NCBI RefSeq assembly: GCF_036588685.1
Contig: NC_086373.1
Coordinates: 806,001-870,000 of the forward strand
Length of the DNA stretch: 64,000 nucleotides
Reading direction: 5' to 3'
DNA from: Mytilus trossulus
Lineage: Eukaryota; Mollusca; Bivalvia; Mytilida; Mytilidae
The position numbers were made by a program, and so were the translations under genes. This document shows, piece by piece, positions 1 through 53,919 of this stretch. The notes under the pieces were generated by a model. It saw only the letters and a list, made by a program, of their open reading frames with translations, had not been told where the DNA came from and searched no databases. Each line of letters begins with the position of its first letter. The first letter of the stretch is position 1.

Positions 1-454
1 TGGCTCCATTTAAATTTTGACTTAAATAATCTTCTTACCTAAGTAAGTTTTAACTCTTGTATAAAATTTCTCAAATTAATCATTTCTAGGCCCTCCTCGA
101 AAGTATTCCTGACACAGACGATCCCGCTTTATCTTGTCAGGCTTACATAAATAAGGCCGTTAGTTTTCTCGTTTGAATTGTAATACATTGTCTTATCGGG
201 GCCTTTTATAGCTGACTATGCGGTATGGGCTTTATTCATTGTTGAAGGCCGAACGGTTACCTATAATTGGTAATGTTTGTGTCATTTTGGTCTTTTGTGG
301 ATAGTTGTCTCATTGGCAATAATACCATATCTTTATTTTATATTACCATCCAAAATGAATGAATAAATTTTACTATTAAGTTGACTTATCATATTATCAT
401 CTGGACCTGAGATGGACTGGAACAGATGATTAAATTTTGAAATAATTAATGACT
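1..454 (+). repeat. Non-coding flank with a family B repeat (about 160-345)
   Basis: Family B is a short interspersed repeat with the landmarks TATAGCTGACTATGCGGTAT, TGTGTCATTTTGGTCTTTTG and GTCTCATTGGCAAT. No gene is seen in this stretch. Other copies lie near 7,548-7,765 (-), 11,395-11,552 (+), 13,335-13,447 (+), 30,779-30,945 (-), 43,068-43,225 (+), 46,175-46,300 (+), 51,660-51,733 (-) and 62,684-62,725 (+). Confidence 0.85.
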
Positions 455-2835
455 TTATAATTTTTTTTTACCAAACGGGGTAAGTGACTGTTTTTGATAA
501 TATTTTTTCTATTTCTTGGATTCGAGGAGCATAATTTAGATTTAAAATTCTATTTTCATCAACACAGAAAGTGATACCCAATAGTTTGAAGGTACTGACA
601 CCCCATTTCAGTCCCCACTTTACACGTATTTTGTCTTAGCTATGATTTATTACTACCTATCCATATAACGCTTGTTTTGTCTAAGAAAATTTTCAGTCCT
701 GATATTTCAGCATAGAATTGTAATATACGGAGAGATGCATCTAGCGAGGAAGGTGACCCATCCAAAATAAGTGATGTGTCGTCTGCATATTGAGACAAGA
801 TATACCCTGAATCGTCTATCGTAATACCCTTTATCTCACCACTACCTTTTACTAAAATGCCTAATATTTCGGCACATAGCAAGAAAAGGTTAGGATATGA
901 AGGATCGCCCTGTCTACAGCCTCTCTCTACACGGAAAAAGTCTGACAGAGAGCAGTTCTGGGTGACAGTAGATGTAATATCATTATAAAATATTTTTATC
1001 CAGTTCATAATAGAGTTTCAAAAATTAAGTTACTTCATTGTTTCAAAAAGATAGGTCAAAGGCCTTCTCAAAATCAATAAGTAATAATATACCAGGGATA
1101 TCATTTTCTCCTGTAAATTGTCAAACATCATATATAAGTCTACAGTTTTCCCCAATAATTCTGTTAAGAACTGATTTTATCCTCTCAGCGATACAACTAG
1201 AAGCTAGTTTGTATGTTGAATTGAAAAGTGTAATTGGACGCCAATTTTATAAGAACTGTTTTGACTTGCCGACTTTTAGGAATACATGTGATATCTGCCT
1301 GCCTCTGTGTTACAGACATTTCCCCTATCTGATATGAATAATGTATTGATCGCAAAACAAACTTTCCAATGTCTATCCAAAAGACTTTGAAAATTTCTGC
1401 AGTAAAACCATCTGACCCAGGACTTTTATTGTTTTCATCCTTTTCAAAGCTTGTGTTAATTCAGCAAAAGAAATGCTACCTTCTAATGATTCTTTTTCGA
1501 TATCATATAATTTCGATGTCAAAGATGGTAATTCTTTTGATAGGTTTACATTTTTGAGTCATACTTGTCTTTTGTAAAATTCTCATAAAATATTTTTAAT
1601 TGTTTTAAGATTTCTTTTTGATTTTCTACTACAGTATTTTCATCAGTTACTAGTTTTTTAATAGTTTTATTGACAAAATTTTGTGTTTCTAAATTACAAA
1701 AGAAATATGTTGGCCTCTCTCCTTCTTCAATTTGTTGGGTTCTTGACCTAACATATTGACCTTTAACCTTGTTCTGTCTCAAAATTCTAAGTAGACATTT
1801 TTGGCTTCTACTTCATTAAGAGAGTCCTCTATACTTACCTCATTTTCTTAATTTCGTATCTCCTCAGTCAGTTGACTTTTCTGTTTAGTCCTTTCTCTTT
1901 TTATAAATGTTGAATAAGAAATAGTCTTACCTCTAATCTGAAGGAGAAGGGTCTCCAACAATTGATCATTAATTGAAAAATCAATATCCAAATTACTAAT
2001 ACTATGTAAAGCATCCCCTCTATGCACTGGCATTTTATATTGCTTAACTGTGTTAGTAATTTGTTGTTTTATTAGTTTTACATATTCAGGATCTTGAAGG
2101 AGAGAGTTATTAAACTTCCAGAGGCATCTCCTTTTTATAAATTCATTCATTTTTTAAGTCAAAATCACAGGTGAATGATCAAACCTGGAGCTATTACCAA
2201 TGTCTACTTCACAAATGTCATCTATAAGGCTTTCAGAAATCAAAAAGAAATCTTATCTTGTTTAAAAGGGTTTTTCCTTCTCCATGTAAACCTTATAACA
2301 TCAGGGTCCATTTCTCTGAATGGGTCGACAAGATTCTTATATTCTTTAATTTCTAAAATTTTCTCTCTAGATCTTCGATTGTTTATATTTATATAGTTAT
2401 GGGTATCAAGGTTGAAATTTTGAAAAAGATTAAAGTCCCCTCAAATAATACAGAGCTGATTTCCAAAGAAATATAAAATTTCTGTTAATTTGTCATAGAA
2501 GCAGGGAGTATCAATATTTGGCCCATAAACATTTATCAGAGTAAATCTCTTGTCTTCAATATTAAGGTCCAGTCTCACCAGATTGCCATCTACATCTTTA
2601 TTGATTTTGTGTATTTAATGGTCAAAACTATTTTTATAAACAGTATAGCAACTCCTCGTTTGTTTGAAGAAAATGAATTGAAAACACAATGGCCTTTCCA
2701 TTGGTGTTTTATCAAAACTTATCTTATTCCGTAAAATGTGTTTCCTGGAGACAAGATATACTTTAATCTTTTGAATTAAGATAATAAAAAATATCGCCCC
2801 GTTCACTACCTCATGTAGAGTCTTTGACAATTATA
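455..2835 (-). mobile_element. Decayed non-LTR retrotransposon (LINE) with endonuclease and reverse transcriptase
   Basis: The minus strand reads through an ORF2-like protein in broken frames. From 2,835 downward: an apurinic-type endonuclease (LQETHF-like start, TLINVYGPN, GDFN at about 2,430, RFTWRRKNPF); a linker with KFNNSLLQDPEYVKLI (1,848-2,150) and IEEGERPTYFFCNLE (1,546-1,782); then reverse transcriptase with NWRPITLFN, IDFEKAFD, GCRQGDP and the catalytic YADD at about 778-789. The C-terminal part (KWGLKWGVSTFKLLGI) ends near 470. In-frame stops (TGA at 2,441-2,443 just before GDFN) and frameshifts show that it is dead. The style suggests the L1/Tx1 group; the clade is uncertain. Confidence 0.9.
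640..1008 (-). pseudogene. LINE reverse transcriptase fragment (palm domain with YADD)
   Basis: The longest open piece of the LINE, 122 codons. It contains FFRVERGCRQGDP, KGITIDDSGYILSQYADDTS and FYAEISGLKIFLDKT, which are RT blocks 4 to 6 with the two catalytic aspartates intact. It is a fragment: neighbouring parts of the same domain lie in other frames. Confidence 0.9.
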
Positions 2836-3589
2836 GGACATTATTGTTATGTTTATTCTTTCCATCATGATATTTGTTCTTCAACTCTGAAGTATGATAT
2901 ATTTAGAAACAAATGAAAAATAGTTCATGCGAGAAATCAGGTCTGATTTCATAATATTTCACTTCCTGAAAAAAATATTCATATATATAACAAATACCAG
3001 AAATCCATGTTTTGTAATAAATATAATTATACAATAAACTATAGAATAAACAAACAAAAAAGAAAAAGAAACACATTTAAAACATATAATATGAAACTAA
3101 GATATTTCTGATCTTAATGTAGATTCACATGTGTTCTAGGGGAGATAACTCAGTGTGTTTTTTCTTTGTTTGATATCTTAAATGACAATGTAAGCTTAGA
3201 ATCTTGTTGTAAATAGATAACTAGAAATTGTGGTGTATCTATCATATCAGTTACTTGAGTTTGAATGACCCTTTGGTATCTATAGATTCTTACAAATATA
3301 CCTACATGTAGTTAATTGCCGACCGTCTCGGATTTCTTGCAATAATTCAACTGAAACCTAATTTACATTGCTTAATGCCGTCTCGAACTTGGATTAAGGT
3401 TCAGGCTTTTGTTTCACTTTGAATGCCTCGTGATTGTGGTTTTATGCCATTAAGAGAAAAGAAACAATATACATCTCGTCAATGTGTTTGTATTGGCTTT
3501 CATTTTTTGGTGGTTTGTTTTGTATATGCGACTTTTTGTATTTCTTTTGTTCTTAAAACGTGACTCAGCACTTTAAAAGATCCCGTCAG
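2836..3589. other. AT-rich non-coding stretch
   Basis: No gene, repeat array or known element recognised. It lies between the dead LINE and a long family C repeat. Confidence 0.6.
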
Positions 3590-4125
3590 TATGATATTGT
3601 TCTATTATATTTATTTGTATTGTTCTCCTATTTATTTGTATTGTAGTCCTGTAATATTATGTTGTCATTTCAATATCATATTTAACTTTGCCATTAAAAT
3701 GCGAGGTTTGGCATGCCATAAAACCAGGTTTAACCCACCACTTTTATTCCCCTTTAAAAGTGTCCTGTACCAAGTCAGGAAGATGGTCATTGTTATATTA
3801 TTGTTCGTTTCTCTGTGTGTTGCATTTTAACGTTGAGTCGTTTGTGTTTTCTCTTATTTTTGAGATATTGAGATAAGACGTGGCACGGTACTTGTCTATC
3901 CCAAATTCATGTATTTGGTTTTCATGTTATATTTGTTATTCTCGTGGTGTTTTGTCTGATGATTGGTCAGTTTCTGTGTGTGTTGCGTTTCGGTGTTGTG
4001 TCGTTGTTCTCCTCTTATATTTGATGCGTTTCGCTCGGTTTTGGTTTGTTACCCCGATTTTGTTTTTTGTCCATGGATTTATGAGTTTTGAACAGCGGTA
4101 TACTACTGTTGCCTTTATTTATATG
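3590..4125 (+). repeat. Family C repeat, long copy
   Basis: About 535 bp, recognised by GTCCTGTACCAAGTCAGGAA, TTTGGCATGCC, GTGTTGCGTTTCGGTGTTG, TTTTTGTCCATGGATTTATG and GAACAGCGGTATACTACTGT. A near-identical copy runs the opposite way at 48,300-48,810. Shorter pieces occur near 10,200-10,385, 20,370-20,580, 23,540-23,655, 37,302-37,560, 41,468-41,670, 50,930-51,040, 56,920-56,985 and 58,515-58,870. No conserved protein; open frames in it are accidental. Confidence 0.9.
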
Positions 4126-4539
4126 TTATTATTATATATTTCTATTATCAATTACAATATACGTTGAACCACAAACGTCAAAATCATTCAATCGCGTAGT
4201 GGATTAACTATTTGTGGATTTTTATAAATTCTATATATAACTTTTGGACTAGTTTAAATCTCGGTCTATTTTTGAAATTTATTTTACATACTTTTGATTT
4301 TTTAACCCTGTATGCTAACATTGCCAATGATATTTTTTTTAATTGTTTCTGTGCACATTGAACGACAAATTTATGTGACGCATAAAATGTTCTGACGTCA
4401 GACACTCAAATCAATGAATGTGTTCGTAGATAGTAGATGTTAAATTGTTCCTTTTAAAATTGTTATACGATGATTACTGATGTACTCATATGTTGACTAT
4501 TTTATTTATTGTGTTCAACGCATCAATGTAAATCTAGTT

Positions 4540-4765
4540 TGATGAGACTGTCATTAAAGTTAGAGGATTAGCGCTATAGAACCAGGTTTAATCCTCCATT
4601 TTCTACATTTGAAAATGCCTGTACCAAGTCAGAATTATGACAGTTCTTGTCCATTCGTTTTTGATACGTTTTGTTATTTGATTTACAATGTGATTATGGA
4701 CTTTCCGAATTGATTTTCCTCTAAGAATAGTATTTTTGTGAATTTACTTTTTATTTGAAATTTCT
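4540..4765 (+). repeat. Family E repeat
   Basis: Landmarks: AACCAGGTTTAATCC, TGCCTGTACCAAGTCAG, TGACAGTTCTTGTCCATTCG and a CGGAGTTCAGTATTTTTGTG-like end. Other copies: 6,415-6,630 (+), 22,850-22,960 (+), 36,115-36,315 (+), 38,215-38,300 (-), 41,820-41,945 (-), 44,330-44,535 (+) and 53,462-53,640 (-). Confidence 0.85.
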
Positions 4766-5284
4766 AAACAAAAAAAAAGAAATGTTTAGACTTAACTATC
4801 ACTGTTGTTTAAAGCAGAAAACTAGTGTCTAATTGAGACACTTAAGACTATATAAAAAGTCAAAGTGTAATAATTGTCTTTGTAATTATCTCCCGATTAA
4901 CCCAATCACCAGTCTAACAATGTGGACAAAAAGGGTCTTCCCGATTCGAGTGGACGTACAGAAATATTTGCCACTGGTCTTTACTCAAACAAAGTTTCAC
5001 TCATAAATTCATTACTAAAAAAAAGTGTGAGGTAAATGTTTTGTTTGTCTAGTATTTCAGATCCGTTAAAATACACTTAGAAATAAAACAAAAATACCCT
5101 CTCCCTTTGCCAAATATTCCTTGGAGAAGAAATACCATGTGAAACCAACAGAAAATAAAGAAATATAATGACCCTTAATATCTCAATCTTTTTTCTACTT
5201 CTGAAAGCACGCTGCTGCAGCCTACGTTTTCTACTTCGTAATCGAGACATCTTATTTAACTCTCTTTCATCTTGTAACAGTATT
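4766..5284. other. Non-coding stretch with a motif shared with the window's right end
   Basis: No gene recognised. About 65 bp at 4,781-4,846 (TGTTTAAAGCAGAAAACTAG and GAGACACT) resembles 63,936-64,000. A basic open frame on the minus strand near 5,180-5,290 (KMSRLRSRKRRLQQRAFRS) has no recognisable family. Confidence 0.5.
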
Positions 5285-5830
5285 AAACATTCCAGCAGCA
5301 CCTGTATACGGGGTATATATCTCCCAATTGATACGATATTCCCGTGCTTGCATTTCCTATCATGATTTTCTTGATAGAGGGTTACTGCTCACAAGGAAGC
5401 TATTAAACCAAGAGTTCCAAATTGTGAAGTTGAAATCATCCCTTCGTAAATTTTACGGACGCCATCACGAGTTGATTGACCGTAATTGAATAACCGTTTC
5501 ACAAATGATATCGGATATGTTTCTTACGTCGTACTTACAATCCCCTTCCCTTTTATGAATTTGACCTACCGAATTATACTATTTACCGGATTTGTAATCA
5601 CATAAGCAACACGATGGGTGCCACATGTGGAACAGGATCTGCTTATCCTTCCAGAGCACCTGAGATCACCCCTAGTTTTTGGTGGGTTCATGTTGTTTAT
5701 TCTTTAGTTTTCTATGTTGTGTCATGTGTACTATTGTTTTTCTGTTTGTCTTTTTCATTTTTAGCCAGTCAGTTTGTTTTAGATTTTTGAGTCTGTCCCT
5801 TTGGTATCTTTCGTCCCTCTTTAAGTATCT
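5285..5830 (+). repeat. Family D repeat, long copy
   Basis: About 545 bp. Landmarks: GATAGAGGGTTACTGCTCAC, ATTTACCGGATTTGT, GATCTGCTTATCCTTCC, GAGCACCTGAGATCACCCC, TGTGTCATGTGTACTATTG and TTTGGTATCTTTCG. Other copies: 8,500-8,700 (-), 12,320-12,500 (+), 39,500-39,665 (+), 40,985-41,340 (+), 47,750-48,240 (-) and 59,300-59,790 (-). Fragments lie near 6,290, 45,560, 54,000 and 55,160. Confidence 0.88.
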
Positions 5831-7547
5831 TTGAACTACTGCAAATCATCAAAATGGCTTCAATAAAGGAGCAAACACGTAACTTCAAAAGGGGTATGGG
5901 TTTTTTTAAGTCAGAATTTTTCGCACGTAGACATTTTTATTCAGTATTTTTTTTAGATGCTAGCAATACAGTATATTTGTTTTATATTTAACACTATACG
6001 TATGAGAAAATTCTGGATTCAGAATAATTTATTTGTTTATCATCTGTATGACCAGAATATTGCTATTTTCATCAAATTAGGGACCAGAATGTTTTTCATG
6101 GAAAACTCCATCCACCTTTTTGAAGTCAAATCGTCGTTCCCTATTAAACTTCTAGAAAAATTGTCCGGAAAATTTGCATTCTGTTCTACATAATGAACAT
6201 TTAAATGACATATAGTTTACAAGTGTGAACAAATCTTATGTACAGGTAATTTTAACAAGGTGTATAGATGTGAACAAATTTAATGTGAAACCACGATCCC
6301 GTTCCCTTTTCAAGAATGTGACCTACCGAATTAGACTATTTACCCCTATTTGTGACAATTTCACCTATTGATTTTGTTTGTTTTGTTCACACATCGTTGT
6401 CAATATTATGGTATTATATGCGACTGTCATACAAGTGAGATGTTTAGCTAGCTTTGTAACCAGGTTAAATCCACCCTTTTCTACATAAGAAAATGCCTGT
6501 GCCAAGTCAGGAATATGACAATTGTTGTCCATTCGTTTGATGTGTTTGAACTTTTGATTTTGCCATTTGATTTGGGACTTTCCTTTTTGAATTTTCCTCG
6601 GAGTTCAGTATTTTTGTGTTTTTACTTTTTACATTAAACTAATAGTAAACATGTTTACTATACATGCCGTTTGGTGTGAACATGGCCGTAGTTATTAGAG
6701 CCGCATATGTATATACTTGGTTTATATTTTGATAATGGTTCATACCACTCTGGGTTTTAGTTGGAAGTACATTTTGAAATATCACAATTAATTGGTAGAC
6801 ATATTGAATACAAGAAAGAATTCAGCAATAGTTTTTTAATGACATTGCGGGCTAAAGCTTTTTTGAGATTTGAAATCGAACCATTAATTTTAAGAGAGAT
6901 TTACTGGTGAAATATCATTCTATACTTTAAAATGTAAACCAGATCCGAAATATGCGTGTATTTAATTGACACATGTTTGATCTTATATGGCAAGGCTTTG
7001 GGACACCCGAGAATCCATGTAAAGTCTTTATTTTTAGAGACCGAATTAATCTTTATCGGGAAAGTCTTACTTTCAGTGACCAGATTATAGAATTCAAGGT
7101 ACAGTTCATAATAATGAACTAGTTCTCTGTTTGAATTCATTCATGATATCTCCTAACGATCTCCTGAAGAACTGATTGACACTTTGGTCTAGTGATACAG
7201 TATTTGTACAATTGCATTACATACCGTTCAAATTAATACTGTTCTTTGCCAAGCTTACATTTTTGTCTTTTTTGTTCTTTTAATTTAAAAAGTTCGTAAG
7301 TAATTGTCATGAATCTTATTTGAGGTCCTGATTAATATTTTTTTTAACATAAAACACATTCGTATAACTTCCATTTTGATGTAGTAAACCAACTTACTTT
7401 TACTGAAATTAATACATAACGTTTTGTTAAAGGTATAACTGATAATGTGTTAATGTCGATAATAACCTCATTAGTAATTGGACTATCGTGCCAATCGAAT
7501 TTGAGGGTGATTTTGTTCAAAACTAGGACATTTTTAACCATGTTTTG
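5831..7547. other. Non-coding stretch with family D and E pieces
   Basis: A family D scrap lies near 6,290-6,345 and a family E copy at 6,415-6,630. A 79-codon open frame on the minus strand (6,901-7,140) shows no motif and no supported splice context. Nothing else recognised. Confidence 0.55.
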
Positions 7548-7765
7548 AAAAAGAAGATGTGGTATGATTGCCAATGAGACAACTATCCACAAAAGACCAA
7601 AATGACACAAACATTAACAATTATAGGTCACCGTACGACCTTCAACAATGAGCAAAGCCCATACCGCATATAGTCAGCTAAAAAGGCCCCGATAAGACAA
7701 TGTAAAACAATTCAAGCAAGAAAACTATCGGCCTTATTTATGTAAAAAAAATGAACGAAAAACAA
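7548..7765 (-). repeat. Family B repeat, minus orientation
   Basis: A good copy: TGTGGTATGATTGCCAATGA, GACAACTATCCACAAAAGAC and CCATACCGCATATAGTCAGC, ending in an A-rich tract near 7,745-7,765. The A-rich end suggests a retroposon-like origin (inference). Confidence 0.85.
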
Positions 7766-8204
7766 ATATCTATTAAACATATTCAATCTGTTGCAGATAT
7801 TATCACCTTAAATTGTTGACGAAATTTCATTTGAAAAGAAATTATGATAGAAAGAAATATTAAGCATTTTTTTTCTATAATATATTAAATTTAAATAATT
7901 CCTTATCCTCTTAATTTTGAAATATTTATTTTAGTAGGAAGGTTTGCTTTAAAGCTGCTTGTACTTTTATTTTTATTTCATCATTTAATATTGTATGCAT
8001 TGATTGACTCTTTGTTTAATCAATTTATTTGATATTTGTACAGTGTTTTGCACGGTAACAAATGGACAAGCTCTTTTGGAAAAGATATCCCAGTTCTATG
8101 TAAAACCATTTTGACTCTCAGGGATACACCCAAAGACACATTTCTTCTACTTAGCGTAAGTAATGAACCTTACCATGAAATTGCCTTTTAGGCTATTCAA
8201 CGTC

Positions 8205-8335
8205 TTACTTTATTTTGCCTTTTTAACTTTTTGATTCGAGCGTCCCTTATGAATCGTTTGTAGACGAAATGCTCGTGTGACGTACATAATTTTAATCCTG
8301 GTATCTATGACGAGTTTATATAAATCAAAGCTTTA
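8205..8335 (+). repeat. Family A repeat (GACGAAACGCGCG type)
   Basis: Family A has the core GATTCGAGCGTCACTGATGA, GTAGACGAAACGCGCGTCTG and CTGGTATCTTTGATGAGTTT. Other copies: 9,985-10,180 (+), 17,119-17,590 (-), 17,948-18,110 (+), 20,955-21,165 (-), 33,828-33,950 (+), 37,735-37,850 (+, decayed), 39,835-39,925 (+), 40,485-40,920 (+), 48,835-49,090 (-), 58,875-59,130 (-), 60,900-61,530 (+) and 62,570-62,680 (+). Confidence 0.85.
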
Positions 8336-8499
8336 TCAGAAAATTTGGATTAAAGAGAACTATCATGCACGATTAAACTCTTTGGTTTTGATGATGTTGA
8401 TTGATATGTTAGCAATCTATACATTTTGGCATTTGATAAGAAGAATGTAAATTATCCGTGTAGTTTAATCCGACTTGAAAAGAGGGATGAAAGACAGAA

Positions 8500-8700
8500 A
8501 ATATTGAAAATAAACTGACAACGCCATGGCTAAAAATAAAAAGAGAAACAGACAAATAATAGTACAGAAAACACAACATATAAAACTAAGACTTAGAAAC
8601 ACGAACCCCACCAAAACTATGGGTTAGCTCAGGTGCTCCGGAAGGGTAAGCAGATCCTGCTGCAAATGCGGTTGACGTCATGGTGCTTAACCGTTGCAAC
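8500..8700 (-). repeat. Family D repeat, partial, minus orientation
   Basis: Carries CAACGCCATGGCTAAAAATA, ACACGAACCCCACCAAAA and CAGGTGCTCCGGAAGGGTAA. It is a partial copy of the repeat at 5,285-5,830. Confidence 0.8.
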
Positions 8701-9051
8701 TGGTGCTGTAAACTTAATTATCAAATTTAAAAAGGATCGTTGACAAAGAAAAGCACATTTTCCCTTTTTTGTGTAGATTTAACTTGAAATGGAAGCTCTA
8801 AAGTCACCTTTGCTAGCCACGTGCATCTTTCAAATCAGTCCTATTTAGATTGTTTTAATTCGCCAGATATTGTAGCCATGGTGATTACAGTACTCAATAC
8901 TTTGTGCATTCGTTTCATATATATGAGCTTTTGACTTTGCAATTAAATTTGGGCATTTCCGTTTTAAATCTTTCTCGGAGTTCATCATTTTTGTGATTTT
9001 ATTTTTTATCAAGTTTATAACTGGGCGTTGGGTTTTTATGTGCTTGATTAT

Positions 9052-9650
9052 AAAATTGAGAATGGAAATGAGGAATGTGTCAACGAGACAAGAACCCGAC
9101 CATAGAAAAAACAACAGCAGAAGGTCACCAACAGGTCTTCAATGTAGCTAGAAATTCCCGCACCCGGATGCTTCCTTCAGCTGGCCCCTAATCAAATATA
9201 TTCTAGTTCAGTGATAATGAACGCCATACTTATTTCCAAATTGTACACTAGAAACTAAAATTAAAATAATACAAGACTAACAAAGGCCAGAGGATCCTGA
9301 CTTGGGACAGGCGCAAAATGCGGCGGGGTTAAACATGTTTGTGAGATCTCAACCCTCCCCCTATACCTCTAGCAAATGTAGAAAAGTAAACGCATAACAA
9401 TACGCTCATTAAAATGCAGTTAAAGAGAAGTCCGAGTCTGATGTCAGGAGATGTAACCAAATAAAATAAACAAAATGACATTAATACATAAACAACAACA
9501 GACTACTAACAGTTATCTGACATGCCAGCTCAAGACTTCAATTAAACAGGCTGAAAGATTACGATTTCATCATATGAACATCAGGCACAATCCTTCCCGT
9601 TAGGGGTTTAGTATCATACCACCAAAACATATATGAGAAGAACATAACCT
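9052..9650 (-). repeat. Family F repeat, minus orientation
   Basis: Landmarks: GCAGAAGGTCACCAACAGGT, CAGCTGGCCCCTAATCA, CTTGGGACAGGCGCAAAATG, GGCGGGGTTAAACATG and GACATGCCAGCTCAAGAC. It is near-identical to, but inverted relative to, 15,985-16,492. Other pieces: 24,100-24,605 (+), 42,860-42,975 (+), 55,680-55,915 (-), 10,388-10,450 (-) and 46,830-46,895 (-). Confidence 0.88.
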
Positions 9651-9732
9651 GTTTCATGTTGTTTTATTTAATGTATCCGTTTTTATTCTGTAGTTAGTCA
9701 CCATTTCAGTTTTATCATGTATATCTATTATA

Positions 9733-9943
9733 TACTGTGGATTCATTTATTTTCGTGGGTATCAATTTTCGTGGATTGCTGAAAACTTGCATTTTCGTGG
9801 ATAGTTGATTTTGTGGTTTCGCCAATCTTTGTATAAAGACTATAGAAAATATGTTATTCGTTGAGCATTTGAATTCGTGGTTCACCTTTACCCACGAAAC
9901 CAACGAAAATTTGTATACAACGAATAAAAATGAATCCACAGTA
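9733..9943. mobile_element. MITE-like element with terminal inverted repeats
   Basis: 211 bp, starting TACTGTGGATTCATTT and ending with its reverse complement AAATGAATCCACAGTA, so it is a perfect 16-bp inverted pair. The inside repeats TTTTCGTGG and CCACGAAA in opposite senses. No coding capacity. A TA target duplication is plausible but not certain. A diverged relative lies at 29,560-29,765. Confidence 0.85.
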
Positions 9944-9984
9944 GTCATTTTATAAAATTTACTGTTTGCAAAAGTATGAATTAT

Positions 9985-10385
9985 TTTAAATAATAAGGAT
10001 GTTTTTATCCCCGTTAGAAAACCCTAGCTGTATTGGGCACAACGTTTTTGGAACTTTTGGTTATAAGTGCTCTTCACCTTGTACTTGTGTAGGCATTTTT
10101 TTATCTGAGCGTTTGTGGTTAGTCTTGTGTGGACGAAACGCACGTCTGACGTGTTAAATTTTAAACCTGGTACCTTTTGTTCGCTATAATTCGTGTGTTT
10201 CTCTGTCCTATATGTTCTTCCATTTATTTGTATTGTAGTCCTGTCATGTAATGTTGTCATATTAATGTTATATTTTACTTTGCCATAAAAGCTGGAGGTT
10301 TGGCATGCCACAAATCCAGGTTCAACCCACTTTTGTTTTCTTAAAATGTCCTGTACCAAGCCAGAAAAATGGCCATTGTTATATT
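9985..10385 (+). repeat. Composite family A + family C repeat
   Basis: Family A (GTGTGGACGAAACGCACGTC, then AACCTGGTACC) runs straight into family C (TTTGTATTGTAGTCCTGTCA, TTTGGCATGCC). The same A-to-C order recurs, inverted, at 48,300-49,090 and 58,515-59,130, so A and C are probably one element. Confidence 0.8.
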
Positions 10386-10450
10386 ATAAAATTGAGAATG
10401 GAAATTGGGAACGTGTCAAAGAGACAACAACCCGACCATAGAAAAAAAAC

Positions 10451-11394
10451 ATACAATACATTTATGTCATTTAGGAATTGGGTAAAGGAATTGTATTCAT
10501 AAATGGATTCAATATTGGTAGATATTGGAGTGAAGGTCCACAGAGGATTTGTATGTACCAGCTACGATTCTAAAAACTGGTGAAAATCAGGTAAGTTATC
10601 AGTCTGGACATTTACACCGAATATTATTCACCATTTTAAAAGTACAAGTTTAGATACATCTTATCGCTATTTGTCCGCTTTAACTGTACGTCAAAAAAGT
10701 TCCTGTGTAACTTTGACGTCATAGTATAAAATATGTGACGCCACAATGTAAACGTGATTGATTTAGGTGGTCAAAAGTTCAGGTTGAACATATTTTCGGG
10801 TCAAGCGTTTCAAAATAGCCATCAAGTGTATTATAATTCTTCATCTATACCAAATAAGACATGCCAATTTTTGTACAGATTTAATTAAACAAATGGAAAA
10901 CATTTTTTAACCATTTCTTTTTGTCTTGTAGGTTTTGATTTTTGAGCATCAACAAACTGGAAAGAAGGTGGCGTTTGTAAAGGAACCAAGACTCAAATGA
11001 AACACTTTGCTCTTTCGATTACCTTATGTTGTAACAATACTATGTATATTTAAAAACTACGCTGGCTAATAATAAAATCTTAAAATAAAAAAAAAATGGA
11101 GGAAAAAAATCTATGATATTTATTTCTAAATCACAGAAAGTAAATCTGTACTGCTACTCTTTTAAATTAAAATTAGATTTTTCAAGCTCATTTTCTTTAT
11201 TAGTTAATAATATTTTATAGTGGTTATCGTATTTATTTAGTCTTTGCATCATCCAGTTAACTTTATAACTAATATTTCTAATTGTTTTCCAGGAAAATCT
11301 TAGAAAAAAATAAATAACATGCAGATTTACCAACATGTTTTTCTGTGTTTATATTGATATACATGTCTTCTACTGATTATTGATGCTGCTATAT
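10451..11394. other. Non-coding stretch downstream of the ABCC5-like gene
   Basis: AT-rich, no gene recognised. It contains an A-rich tract near 11,085-11,110. The ABCC5-like transcript should end before or within it. Confidence 0.55.
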
Positions 11395-11600
11395 GGCAGT
11401 TTGTTTTCTCGTTAGAATTGTTTTATATTGTCATTTTGGGGCCTTTTATAGCTGACTATGCGGTATGGGCTTTGCACATTTTTTTAGGCCATACGGTGAC
11501 CTATAGTTGTTAATATCTGTGTCTCATTTGGTCTCTTGTTAAGAGGTGCCTAATTTATAAGAATATAAAAGTCAATGTCACGTTGCATGTTTAATCTAAT

Positions 11601-11606
11601 TTTATT
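11601..11606 (-). promoter_or_regulatory. Candidate polyadenylation signal AATAAA for the ABCC5-like gene
   Basis: AATAAA on the minus strand, 33 bases past the stop codon in exon 29. It would give a very short 3' UTR. The DNA is AT-rich, so a chance match is possible and other signals further downstream cannot be excluded. Confidence 0.4.
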
Positions 11607-11638
11607 AAAAAAAATACTAAAAATTTCCTCTCGTTCAT

Positions 11639-53919
<42,281 letters not shown>

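Noticed and set aside
3591..4167. Several open frames in the family C repeat (also 48,549-48,836 and 58,501-58,773)
   Set aside because: The same repeat in other places is broken in these frames; the translations are low-complexity and hydrophobic by base composition.
5077..5301. Basic 74-codon open frame on the minus strand (KMSRLRSRKRRLQQRAFRS)
   Set aside because: It overlaps the start of a family D repeat and resembles nothing specific beyond being Arg/Lys-rich; kept only as a note in the stretch entry.
6901..7140. 79-codon open frame on the minus strand with protein-like composition
   Set aside because: It ends beside a possible donor (GTAAAT), but no acceptor, partner exon or family was found. 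Not enough to call a gene.
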